Shown here: in pieces, positions 1-6,131 of the stretch | Layout of the letters: each line of letters starts with the position of its first letter | Numbering within the stretch: position 1 is the stretch's first letter | Origin: Bryobacterales bacterium | Lineage (GTDB): Bacteria; Acidobacteriota; Terriglobia; Bryobacterales; Bryobacteraceae | Assembly: GCA_016880505.1 (NCBI GenBank) | Contig: JAEHDI010000636.1 | Span: 1-6,423, forward strand | Direction of reading: 5' to 3' | Length of the DNA: 6,423 nt | Notes under the pieces: generated by a model | What the model was told of the DNA's origin: nothing | Databases searched by the model: none | The model's input: the letters and a program-made list of their open reading frames with translations, nothing else | Position numbers and translations under genes: made by a program

Positions 1-555
1 ATCAACGAAGCAGCGCACCAAGCCATCCCGGATTGTCAATGCGAGGTCGTAAGTCTTGTGTGGCTGGGGAACTATTGCCTTATCCTCCGACAACAGTTGG
101 AAGCCGGGATCCCGGCGCAGGCGTGTGTGAGTGCCGGTGAAGGTCCAGATATAGTTGGGGATCTTGTGGTACTCCGAATAACTTCCGGTAAAGTACAGCT
201 TCAGCACGTCTCCGCCGCCGGGCGCTGTGGCCAGGAAGATGAGATTGATATTGTTGGCTTCGACGGGCTCCAGGATATGCGCCTGGAAGGTGATGAGGAG
301 GTTACCCTCCATTTCCTCGGTGAACCAAGCCGTGGATTCCGAGCCGGTCGCATCGGTATGAAGTCTGCCGTTCTCCACCCAGACCCGCCCTCTGCCGTCG
401 AAGCGCCAGCGGTTGGCGACGCCCTCGAAGTCTTCTTCATGCAATGGTTCGACCTGGAGACGCTCACCGCCAAGCGTCACTTCTTCGCCTGAGGCCGCCG
501 GAATCAGGAAAAGGATGAGCAGCAGAGGTAGCGGCGTCCCGAGGGAGTCTCTCAC
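1..555 (-). CDS. Exported jelly-roll protein, DUF1961/YesU-like, 3' end outside window
   Basis: A reading frame of 185 codons starts at a GTG (555-553) and is still open at the left edge, so the C-terminus is missing. GTG is the only plausible start: an in-frame TAG lies 27 nt upstream, and no ATG, TTG or CTG falls between. No good ribosome binding site is seen. Residues 1-23 form a signal peptide (hydrophobic PLPLLLILFLIPAASG, likely cut near ASG/EE). The mature part has alternating beta-strand character, with phrases such as NNINLIFLATAPGG (101-114), TGSYSEYH (123-130) and THTRLRRDPGFQLLSED (142-158). The order of these phrases resembles the DUF1961 family (Bacillus subtilis YesU, a concanavalin/galectin-like fold encoded among pectin-use genes). 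That assignment is by pattern memory only. It may bind or process carbohydrate outside the cytoplasm, which is inference. It is the last minus-strand gene seen, 190 nt after the 523-aa gene, so membership of the same operon is uncertain. A DUF1080 or other LamG-like relative is the main alternative. Confidence 0.72.
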   Translation of the reverse strand, partial: MRDSLGTPLPLLLILFLIPAASGEEVTLGGERLQVEPLHEEDFEGVANRWRFDGRGRVWVENGRLHTDATGSESTAWFTEEMEGNLLITFQAHILEPVEANNINLIFLATAPGGGDVLKLYFTGSYSEYHKIPNYIWTFTGTHTRLRRDPGFQLLSEDKAIVPQPHKTYDLALTIRDGLVRCFVD

Positions 556-745
556 GCTAAGATCTCGAGACCCAGTGTACTGCTATACGTGGCGTGTGAG
601 GGGGACACAGTAGCACGCGAGAAGGTTCGACACCATCAGCCTCCGCCGCCCTTATGCAACCTGAACTCCCCCAATAGAACCGCCGGAATCGGCGCCGCGG
701 AATCGGAGGGCAATGCACCAGGATCGCGTTGCGACCTCCTTGAAA
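556..745. other. Intergenic gap with a weak hairpin, no gene seen
   Basis: These 190 bases separate the 523-aa gene from the jelly-roll gene. A small perfect stem (CGCCG, loop GAAT, CGGCG; 681-694) lies downstream of the 523-aa gene, but the bases after it on the minus strand (GTTCTATT) are only a poor T-tract, so it is at best a weak terminator. Minus-strand AAGGAGGT at 743-736 is a near-perfect anti-16S sequence, but no ATG, GTG or TTG follows at usable spacing. No convincing promoter was found for the gene to the left. Confidence 0.3.
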
Positions 746-2317
746 CTAGCGGTCGATGGTGGCGGTTTGCTTTGGCTCAAGACGGAGTCGGATGGCGTTT
801 CCACCCGGTGTAGACGGAATCGGGTCGGTGGCGGGCGCCACGTAGAGGGAGTAGCTACCTGGAGGTACCGATGTGATCGCAAAAGAGCCGTCGGGTGCGG
901 TCTCGGCCGTTTTGGGAACCTGGAACCCAGACCGGTCGTCGGGCAACAAGTAGACGCGTGCCCGCGTCTCCGAGGTGGGTACCTTGCCCTGAACGGTGGC
1001 GCCGTCAAACGCGACGACTGCCTCAAGACCGGACAGGGGGCTATCCGCGGAGACAAGGATTTCGGGGCTCGCAAGCGACCATCCTCCCAAGCGCAACGCC
1101 TTAAGATAGGCGCCGGAGGGAAGGCCGACTAATTCGACGCGGTATTGCGCCGGGGACACGCGGTCGACCGTAAATTGACGGCCTGTTGCGATCTGGCCCT
1201 CATGCCGCGGCCACCATTGGGGCAGTCCCACCGCGGAGAGTCGAGGACTCCATTCCGTCACATCGACCCCCTCCGGAGGGTTCTCCAGAACGATCTGTCC
1301 GGTGACCGGCTGTTGAATGCCGACAGTCAGGCGCAACTCGTCGAGACTACGGTCGCGAAGAGAGACGCGAGCCTGTGACACTTCGCCCTTTGTGCCGCCT
1401 CGCTGGACGATAAGAATGTACTCTCCGGAGGATAGGCCGCGGAGCACAAAGCTGCCGTCCGCCGATGCGCGCGCCGTTTGCGGAAGCGTGACGCTGTACG
1501 GACTGTCGTGCTGCACCGCCGACACAACACAACGCGTGCACGGGCCTTCGGCGGACGCATCCCAGACAACGCCTACGATCCTGTAATTTTGACCGCGATG
1601 TATCTTCAGGTCCCCACGCGCAACCTCAGCCCCCCAATTGACCTCGACCGGCAGCGCCTGAGACGGGGACGCCGCTCCGGAGTAGTAGGCCACCGGCACA
1701 CCTGCGTAATACTGTCCCGACGGGCCTCCCGCGCGGGGAGGCGCCACCTGGAGGACATACTTCCCGCCGGGCAAGTCAAAGAGCCGGTATTCGCCCAGGT
1801 CGTTGCTTTCTGCCCTGCCAACCAGCGACAGAGTTGCTCCCGTCATCTGGTTGACGACCGCATAGGCACGGACTTCCGCACCGTAGACGGGCTCGCCGTC
1901 CCAGTCGACGACGCGTCCGCTAATCGCACCGGCAGGCAAAAGGGCGGGCGTCAGCCTCGTGGTTGCGGTGCTATCGGGGAGGATCGTTATCAGACCGCCC
2001 GCTTCGAGGGTCTGGTGCCCGGTTTTCGATACGGTCAGTTGATACTGGCCGGGCGGCAGCCCGGAGAAACTAAAGCTGCCGTCGGGACCACTTGTCGTTC
2101 TGGAGGAATTCTGTGCGGCGTCACGCGGCCTCAGGATGACAACAGCGCTCTTAAGCGGCTCTCCCGTGGTGGCGGACCGGACGATACCGGCCACCTGGAT
2201 CTGGGGCTGCGCGAAAGCACTGGCACAAGAAAGGATGAAGCAAACTGCGAGAATGGATTCAGTTACCGAGCCGCTCCCTGCGGGCTCTTTCAGCACCCTG
2301 TTCGACTCGTCGTTCAT
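746..2317 (-). CDS. Exported five-repeat carboxypeptidase-regulatory-like protein (523 aa)
   Basis: The role is unknown; the protein is a string of carboxypeptidase-regulatory-like / CnaB-type beta-sandwich domains, common in Acidobacteriota secreted proteins. The frame is open 43 codons further up, but I choose the ATG at 2317: it overlaps the previous stop as ATGA, has GAAGG (2329-2325) 7 nt upstream, and starts just before a signal peptide (about 18-36, cut near AFA/QP). The extended N-terminus is Arg/Ser-rich and lies inside the previous gene. C31 sits in ILSC, an imperfect lipobox, so a lipoprotein is possible. Domains lie near 41-100, 130-193, 245-306, 337-411 and 438-496. Four carry the turn signature clearly, e.g. 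DGSFSFSGLPPGQYQLTV (79-96), GEYRLFDLPGGKYVLQV, DGSFVLRGLSSGEYILIV and DGSFAITSVPPGSYSLYV; the fourth domain is degenerate. No catalytic motif is visible. It is probably periplasmic or surface-located and translationally coupled to the 508-aa gene. Confidence 0.9.
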   Translation of the reverse strand: MNDESNRVLKEPAGSGSVTESILAVCFILSCASAFAQPQIQVAGIVRSATTGEPLKSAVVILRPRDAAQNSSRTTSGPDGSFSFSGLPPGQYQLTVSKTGHQTLEAGGLITILPDSTATTRLTPALLPAGAISGRVVDWDGEPVYGAEVRAYAVVNQMTGATLSLVGRAESNDLGEYRLFDLPGGKYVLQVAPPRAGGPSGQYYAGVPVAYYSGAASPSQALPVEVNWGAEVARGDLKIHRGQNYRIVGVVWDASAEGPCTRCVVSAVQHDSPYSVTLPQTARASADGSFVLRGLSSGEYILIVQRGGTKGEVSQARVSLRDRSLDELRLTVGIQQPVTGQIVLENPPEGVDVTEWSPRLSAVGLPQWWPRHEGQIATGRQFTVDRVSPAQYRVELVGLPSGAYLKALRLGGWSLASPEILVSADSPLSGLEAVVAFDGATVQGKVPTSETRARVYLLPDDRSGFQVPKTAETAPDGSFAITSVPPGSYSLYVAPATDPIPSTPGGNAIRLRLEPKQTATIDR

Positions 2318-3840
2318 GGGGCGGCCTTCAAATCGATCTCGACTTCGCTTGACGGAGCGATGGGAATAATTCTGGACTGGCAGCCGGCTTGCTCCCAGTT
2401 TGCCTCTTCCTCGGCTCGTTGTGGCGCGATGTCGGTCCAGGCGCAAATCCGATAGTCCCCTGGGATGATCTTGCCGAACAGGAAACGGCCAGCCTGGTCG
2501 CTTTGGACTGAGTATTCGCCTCGATCACCCTGCAAGGCGACTCTGGCATTCGGAAGGGGGCGGCTAGTCGTAGGATCAAGGATCACACCGTATACCTGGC
2601 TCTGATCGGCCGCGGCAATCACCGTCAATTGATTCACGCCCGGCGAAATCACGATCTCCTTCGGGGATTGCACCTCGCCCGTCGTCTTGACTCCCTTGAC
2701 ATAAAATTGCGTGGAATCCGTATCGACTCGATAGGTCCCCGGCCGCATGCGGGTCACTTCGAATTCACGGCTGGCTCCGCGCAGCCCGGTCCATCGGTAG
2801 CCGAATCCCTCCGTCGACGTGAAGCGGATTCGGGCGCCCTGGGGAAGCTTCCCAGCGGCGACTTCCACGGTCCCCGTGGCGGTAGCCGGAGCAACCGGCT
2901 GCAGGTTCAGTCCCTCAGTATCGCCGGCGACGTCGATGACGTCCATGAAGTAGTCGGCGCGTTCCCCTGTCCCTCGTGGTACGGCGGCGGCGTCCGCGCG
3001 ATACCGGCCGGCCGCCACAGAATCGAATTGAAAGCGGCCGTCCGGCCCGACGCTCGCCTGGAGCGCTCTCGCGGAACCGCTCAGCGCGCGAATAGAGACC
3101 CAGGTGCGGTAGCCCTCGCCATACGGGATACCCGAGACACTGCCCGCTACACGGTATGAATCCCGACCGCCCAGAGTCAGCACCAGGTCCGTGATTTCTC
3201 CGCCTTCAGCGACGTTCACGGTCCTGGTGAGGAGCTCGTCCCCGCCGCCCAGCACACGTTTGCGGATGGTGACCGTGCATGAGCCCCCATTCAGACCTGC
3301 AATCCGGAAGCGGCCCTTGTCGTCAGTTGTAGCCGTCAAAGGCTTGCCGGCGGATTCCTCTGCTCCCGTCTGGCGCACGGAAACAATAGCTCGGCTGACC
3401 GGTTCGTTCAGCGCGTCGACGACCACGCCGGCCAAGACGGCGCCGCGGGAGAGCTCGAAGTCCAGGCCGGTCTGCCGGCAACCGCCGGAACAGTCCAGGA
3501 TGGCGTGAGAACCAGAGCGACCGGCAGCCTTCCGGGTCAGGTAGCCTAGCTTAGCGGCTGAAACTGTATAGCGATCCTGGGGCAGGTTGACGAACCGGTA
3601 CTGGCCGTTGGCGTCCGAACGGGTGGTTGCCAGAATCTCTCCACCGGATGCCGCGATGGACACGAACGCCCGAGGCAGTGGACGAACCTGCTCGCCCGAT
3701 TTTTCGTAGACAACTCCCTGCACCGAGCCTAACTCAGCGGCTGCGCCCGGGTGCGCGGACCACAACACCACCGCCGCAGTTGAAACGAACAAAAGCGGGT
3801 TCATCAGCCGTCGGGTGTAAACGAAAACTCTGCCATCCAC
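2314..3840 (-). CDS. Exported five-repeat carboxypeptidase-regulatory-like protein (508 aa)
   Basis: The function is unrecognised; the architecture matches its downstream neighbour. Start: GTG at 3840 is preceded by GAAG (3850-3847) at 6-nt spacing and lies 3 nt after the previous stop. ATG at 3804 (residue 13) has no ribosome binding site but would give a cleaner signal peptide. Either way, residues about 10-35 are a signal sequence ending GAAA/EL. Five beta-sandwich repeats follow, near 38-100, 134-194, 229-289, 320-376 and 415-471. Each has the G-x-F/Y ... G-x-Y turn: NGQYRFVNLPQDRYTVSA, KGRFRIAGLNGGSCTVTI, DGRFQFDSVAAGRYRADA, SREFEVTRMRPGTYRVDT and AGRFLFGKIIPGDYRICA. A Cys pair (C117, C121) in DCSGGC sits between repeats 1 and 2. 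The acidic tail (476-508) ends in a final strand, EVEIDLKAAP. The stop TGA overlaps the next ATG. TRRLMN (9-14) loosely resembles a Tat motif but lacks the usual Phe, so Sec export is more likely. Confidence 0.88.
   Translation of the reverse strand: MDGRVFVYTRRLMNPLLFVSTAAVVLWSAHPGAAAELGSVQGVVYEKSGEQVRPLPRAFVSIAASGGEILATTRSDANGQYRFVNLPQDRYTVSAAKLGYLTRKAAGRSGSHAILDCSGGCRQTGLDFELSRGAVLAGVVVDALNEPVSRAIVSVRQTGAEESAGKPLTATTDDKGRFRIAGLNGGSCTVTIRKRVLGGGDELLTRTVNVAEGGEITDLVLTLGGRDSYRVAGSVSGIPYGEGYRTWVSIRALSGSARALQASVGPDGRFQFDSVAAGRYRADAAAVPRGTGERADYFMDVIDVAGDTEGLNLQPVAPATATGTVEVAAGKLPQGARIRFTSTEGFGYRWTGLRGASREFEVTRMRPGTYRVDTDSTQFYVKGVKTTGEVQSPKEIVISPGVNQLTVIAAADQSQVYGVILDPTTSRPLPNARVALQGDRGEYSVQSDQAGRFLFGKIIPGDYRICAWTDIAPQRAEEEANWEQAGCQSRIIPIAPSSEVEIDLKAAP
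2325..2329 (-). promoter_or_regulatory. Ribosome binding site (GAAGG) deciding the 523-aa gene start
   Basis: GAAGG lies 7 nt before the ATG at 2317, inside the last codons of the 508-aa gene. Together with the ATGA overlap it supports this start over the longer frame and suggests translational coupling. Confidence 0.6.
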
Positions 3841-3843
3841 AGT

Positions 3844-4593
3844 CTACTTCGGTTGAAGCTGGCCGGTGACAGGCACAACAAGCCTGGGGACCTCGGGTTC
3901 GTTGGTTTCGATGAGGATGTTGCCCTTGATGTCGCCCGGTTGTGCGGCCTCCGGATCGAACCAGATCGTATTTTCGTACCGGTCGCCCTTAGGCCCGCGC
4001 TCTGAGGTGATTCTCAGAAAGGGAACGTCCGAGGTGACCCGGGCTTGAAACTGGTCCGTACCGTCCCGGTAAACCATCAGGATCTGTGCGCGCCTCCTGG
4101 CCAGTCCGGGATCGCCTCGAATCTCGCTTAGGGGATAACGCCCCATGAAGACCGAATCGGGAAACGCGTAGACTTTTTCGAGCACGAGCGTATTCACAGG
4201 AATCCGCAGAACCGGTGCGTCCTCGAGATTCGTCTTGAGTTCCAAAATGTCGTGCTGCTTGCCCGCCGCCCCCTCGCCTTTGAGCGAAACAACAAGGCGG
4301 AAACGCTTTCCCTCCTCCAACGTCTCGACGCGGGCCGTGAACCGCTTGCTGGGATTGACGATATCGCCGATCTTTAGGGGTGCGGGACGGCGATTGGTGA
4401 TCTCGATGGTGGCTTCCTTCACCGCCCCGCGGGTCACTCTGGTGAAGATTGCCGGCAAGGGGTCATACTTGATGCCCTCGACGGGCGTGTAACCTCGAAT
4501 CGCGACCTGCCCCTGACCTGCAAGGTGGCCCAGGGCGGCGGTGAGCAGTAGGGCAGACAGAACATGCTGCGAGCCAGAGAATCGCATTATCAC
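3844..4593 (-). CDS. Exported protein with two Ig-like (DUF1573-like) domains (249 aa)
   Basis: I do not recognise the exact family. A signal peptide occupies residues 1 to about 28 (hydrophobic VLSALLLTAALGHLAG). Two Ig-like beta-sandwich domains follow, about 45-138 and 140-247. The first begins GAVKEATIEITNRRPAPLKI (56-75), the kind of strand pair seen in DUF1573/ASPM-SPD-2-Hydin-like domains. Both domains end in a similar hairpin: HDILELKTNLEDAPVLRIPV (114-133) and GNILIETNEPEVPRLVVPV (224-242). That pattern suggests internal duplication. No enzyme motif or cysteine is present in the mature part. The start is GTG at 4593 or ATG at 4587; neither has a ribosome binding site because a terminator stem lies directly upstream. 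The GTG overlaps the stop of a 13-codon upstream ORF (GTGA), so coupled initiation is the likely route. It is the first gene of the tight three-gene cluster, with the 508-aa gene 3 nt downstream. A structural or adhesive periplasmic role is inference. Confidence 0.85.
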   Translation of the reverse strand: MIMRFSGSQHVLSALLLTAALGHLAGQGQVAIRGYTPVEGIKYDPLPAIFTRVTRGAVKEATIEITNRRPAPLKIGDIVNPSKRFTARVETLEEGKRFRLVVSLKGEGAAGKQHDILELKTNLEDAPVLRIPVNTLVLEKVYAFPDSVFMGRYPLSEIRGDPGLARRRAQILMVYRDGTDQFQARVTSDVPFLRITSERGPKGDRYENTIWFDPEAAQPGDIKGNILIETNEPEVPRLVVPVTGQLQPK

Positions 4594-4631
4594 GGGAAAA
4601 GCGGGGCCCGAGAAATCTCGGGACCCCGCAT
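4590..4631 (-). CDS. Candidate 13-aa leader peptide spanning the terminator
   Basis: The short frame runs ATG (4631-4629) to TGA (4592-4590) and encodes MRGPEISRAPLFP. GGAG (4642-4639) sits 7 nt before the ATG, which is ideal spacing. The stop overlaps the GTG of the 249-aa gene as GTGA. The whole terminator stem-loop lies within its codons, so a ribosome translating it would melt the hairpin. It starts 22 nt after the stop of the 254-aa gene. It has no resemblance to a known leader, and its codons (three Pro, two CGG Arg) do not point clearly to one amino acid. It could be a chance ORF; at 13 codons length alone proves nothing, and the support comes from the ribosome binding site plus the overlap. 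Confidence 0.35.
   Translation of the reverse strand: MRGPEISRAPLFP
4597..4629 (-). terminator. Rho-independent terminator after the 254-aa gene
   Basis: On the minus strand a very GC-rich stem of about 13 pairs (GCGGGG-(bulged base)-CCCGAGA with a tiny AT loop, 4629-4601) is followed directly by TTTT (4600-4597). It starts 24 nt after the stop of the 254-aa gene. The T-tract is short (four), so termination may be incomplete, which would let transcription continue into the 249-aa gene only 3 nt further on. On the plus strand the stem has no T-tract. Confidence 0.75.
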
Positions 4632-4638
4632 GTAAGTG

Positions 4639-4642
4639 CTCC
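4639..4642 (-). promoter_or_regulatory. Ribosome binding site of the candidate leader ORF
   Basis: GGAG is placed 7 nt upstream of ATG 4631 and 11 nt after the stop of the 254-aa gene. It does not fit the spacing or frame of the 249-aa gene, whose own start lies 45 nt further down behind the hairpin. Confidence 0.4.
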
Positions 4643-4653
4643 GTTTACTCTTC

Positions 4654-5418
4654 TCAGAGTAGCCTGTTGGGGCCGCAGTCGTAGAGGGGATCATCCTCGA
4701 CGTCACAGAAACGGATCTGCACGATACGGTTTCCGTGGTTGTCGTACTCCCAGTAGTACGTTTCGAGCTGTTCAATATTGAAGATCCACTCGTTGTTGAA
4801 CGAGATGTCGCCCGCGTCGATTCCGTTTCCATCGAGATCGATAGTACCGCTTGCGCGGAAGAGACTCGTGATGTTTTCCGTCTTGGGCTGGCCATTCTTG
4901 CCCGCCAAGGTGAAGTCTACGACGCCCAACTCACAGGAGGGAACCCCGGTGAGGTCGCAGCCTATGCAACTTGCGTCAAATTCGCAAAACACGTCGATGG
5001 TCGAGTTGCCCCCCGGATTGTTGCCAAGCGGCGTCGCATAGACGTTGAAGCAGACGTCGGGATCAAGGTGTGTTGCCGTCAGGTTATCGCACGGGACTAG
5101 CAGCGCCGCTGAGCCGTCGGTCCCATCCGCGTCCAACACGTCGAACGTTGTCCCACAATCCAGATCGCCATTGGTGACGAGGAAACCGCGGGCATCGACG
5201 GTGGCGTCCGTATCGCCTGTCATGAAGATATTCGTTTTTCCGTTAAGTGGCACGAAGATCCGGTGACCGTTATTGCCGTCCATGTCGGGGTTCTTCTCTT
5301 TGGTCCCGATGATGTTGAATTGGTACTCCTTGTCCCCAGGACAGGGATTTGCGTTTTGCGCGAGGGCGAGTCCGGCAACAAGGCCGAAGACTAACCCCAG
5401 AATCAGAAGCCTCTGCAT
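4654..5418 (-). CDS. Secreted cysteine-rich protein of unknown function (254 aa)
   Basis: I do not recognise the family. The signal peptide is clear: MQRLLILGLVFGLVAGLALA, cut before QNANPCPG. The mature protein is acidic and rich in Asn, Asp and Gly. It contains ten cysteines (26, 88, 110, 123, 145, 151, 154, 162, 238, 248), an even number consistent with up to five disulfide bonds outside the cytoplasm. Two phrases look conserved-domain-like: DGNNGHRIFVPLNGKTNIFM (47-66) and a C-terminal block (208-238) rich in aromatics, WIFNIEQLETYYWEYDNHGN then a strand ending RFC. DLDGNGIDAGD (194-204) resembles a calcium-binding EF-hand/dockerin loop but is one residue short, so binding is doubtful. 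No membrane anchor follows the signal. The start is firm: AGGAG lies 9 nt upstream. Expression is probably from a promoter in the region to the right, and a terminator follows the stop, so it may be a single-gene unit with read-through into the next cluster. Confidence 0.87.
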   Translation of the reverse strand: MQRLLILGLVFGLVAGLALAQNANPCPGDKEYQFNIIGTKEKNPDMDGNNGHRIFVPLNGKTNIFMTGDTDATVDARGFLVTNGDLDCGTTFDVLDADGTDGSAALLVPCDNLTATHLDPDVCFNVYATPLGNNPGGNSTIDVFCEFDASCIGCDLTGVPSCELGVVDFTLAGKNGQPKTENITSLFRASGTIDLDGNGIDAGDISFNNEWIFNIEQLETYYWEYDNHGNRIVQIRFCDVEDDPLYDCGPNRLL

Positions 5419-5422
5419 CTTT

Positions 5423-5432
5423 CTCCTCTCCT
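5423..5432 (-). promoter_or_regulatory. Strong purine-rich ribosome binding site of the 254-aa gene
   Basis: The minus-strand leader just before ATG 5418 is a purine run with AGGAG at 5432-5428 (9-nt spacing) and a second GGAG at 5426-5423 (4 nt). This is the strongest initiation signal in the window and suggests abundant expression of the secreted protein. Confidence 0.7.
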
Positions 5433-5618
5433 CTTCCGCTGAATTTCTGCCAGTACCTCACCGGGAAGCAGCCCGAACTGCCGAGTGAGCGCCCCAGCGG
5501 ATGCTAACAGTCGAGCCCGCGACTCTAGAACACCGAATCACGCGCGAACTCAACTCTAAGGCATAAGGGTGGAGAAGATCAAGAGGGTTTCATCCGAAAA
5601 AGTACTAGTTCGCTCTCA

Positions 5619-5627
5619 ATTCTAACA
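5619..5627 (-). promoter_or_regulatory. Possible extended -10 promoter for the 254-aa gene
   Basis: Minus-strand TGTTAGAAT matches the extended -10 form TGn followed by TAGAAT (five of six to TATAAT). No good -35 is found at 16-18 nt, which extended -10 promoters can tolerate. It would give a leader of roughly 190 nt. Weak alternatives (TTGAGT near 5550 with a poor -10) were less convincing. Confidence 0.3.
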
Positions 5628-5653
5628 GTTTGTTATGGTACGGCATGTACCCA
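5623..5653. repeat. Two adjacent small palindromes, operator-like
   Basis: TAACA-GTT-TGTTA (5623-5635) is a perfect 5-bp inverted repeat. GGTAC-GGCAT-GTACC (5637-5651) is a second. The first overlaps the possible -10 and the second lies just upstream of it, where a regulator could act. Arms this short can arise by chance. Confidence 0.3.
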
Positions 5654-5816
5654 TGTTACCGGCATCGCGGCGGTGCTCCCGGCGTGTGAACCGTCCGCGA
5701 CATCACAACTTTCGCTGCCGCCGCGCTCAAGACGACGGGATTCTCCGCCACCGCACTTGCATTCGCACCCCGTTTTGAGGCAATCTGAGAGGTTTTCCGT
5801 CCCATCGGATCATTTC

Positions 5817-6131
5817 ATGCGCGTAAGGATTCTTTACCACGATCATTGCTTTGACGGAGCGGCCGCCGCGGCGTTCTTCAGCCGCTTTCTCGAAGGCGCC
5901 TTCCATCCCGACGCCGAGTTTCACTTCACCGGACTCGCGCACAAAGCATCCCAGCTTTTCGACGACAGCATGTTCGACGGAGACGAGAACGCCATCGTCG
6001 ACTTCAAGTACTCCCCGCATCCGAAGCTCACCTGGTGGTTCGACCACCACCAAAGCGCGTTCCTTCAGCCCGAGGACGAGGAGCACTTCCGCCAGGACCG
6101 CAGCGGCAAGAAAATGTGTGACCCCAGTTTC
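5817..6131 (+). CDS. DHH-family phosphoesterase, N-terminal 105 residues only
   Basis: The N-terminal part of a DHH-superfamily phosphoesterase (RecJ, NrnA and relatives; metal-dependent phosphodiester hydrolases). Visible motifs in order: HDHCFDG (8-14), in the place of the first metal-binding motif; IVDFKYSP (60-67) with D62, matching motif II; and WFDHHQSAF (74-82), containing the diagnostic DHH at 76-78. Family resemblance continues to KKMCDPSF (98-105) and then stops. The frame stays open to the right edge, but residues after 105 are Arg-rich antisense of another gene, so the rest of the DHH domain and any DHHA1 substrate domain are missing. Members are usually around 300 residues or more. 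ATG 5817 is chosen because the first motif follows at once, as is usual; the ribosome binding site is weak (GGA, 7 nt). The gene is the only plus-strand gene and is divergent from the exported cluster. The truncation is best explained by a chimeric or recombined junction, and the product as it stands would not be active. Confidence 0.75.

Larger units (their letters stand above)
5419..5816. other. Divergent intergenic region with an AT-rich island
   Basis: About 400 bases lie between the 254-aa gene (leftward) and the DHH gene (rightward), so promoters for both should be here. Bases 5581-5640 contain only 22 G+C of 60 by hand count, against about 60% elsewhere. No convincing small gene, tRNA or repeat array is seen. 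Bases 5641-5816 return to high G+C and show no clear motif; only a weak GGA (5807-5809) precedes the DHH start at usable spacing. Confidence 0.6.

Noticed and set aside
58..492. 144-codon plus-strand open frame at the left end
   Set aside because: It is antisense to the signal-peptide-bearing jelly-roll frame, with no ribosome binding site or recognisable domain.
556..743. Minus-strand AAGGAGGT (743-736) followed by a roughly 50-codon frame from GTG to a TAG at about 557
   Set aside because: The GTG lies about 17 nt beyond the ribosome binding site, too far, and the product is a Pro/Arg/Cys-rich string with no protein-like pattern. The anti-16S match is probably chance.
1478..2455. 325-codon plus-strand open frame
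   Set aside because: It is antisense to the 523-aa gene, has an Arg/Gly-rich composition with no domain or signal peptide, and is open only because the minus-strand gene is GC-rich in codon position three.
2629..3159. 176-codon plus-strand open frame
   Set aside because: It is antisense to the 508-aa gene, whose repeats, signal peptide and coupling are clear; the plus-strand product looks like random Arg/His-rich sequence.
3799..3816. Twin-arginine-like TRRLMN at the N-terminus of the 508-aa protein
   Set aside because: It lacks the expected Phe and Lys of a Tat motif and exists only if the GTG start is used; a Sec signal explains the region.
4804..4839. EF-hand/dockerin-like loop DLDGNGIDAGD in the 254-aa protein
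   Set aside because: The spacing is one residue short of a 12-residue calcium loop and the final acidic ligand is out of place, so I do not call it a calcium site.
4735..5100. 121-codon plus-strand open frame
   Set aside because: It is antisense to the secreted Cys-rich gene, which has a strong start signal and signal peptide.
5727..6131. Leftward continuation of the right-edge minus frame to a TGA at 5727
   Set aside because: Across this stretch it is the exact antisense of the DHH motifs, and the repeat-like sequence and GC3 bias stop at about 6132, so it is a run-on and not real coding sequence.
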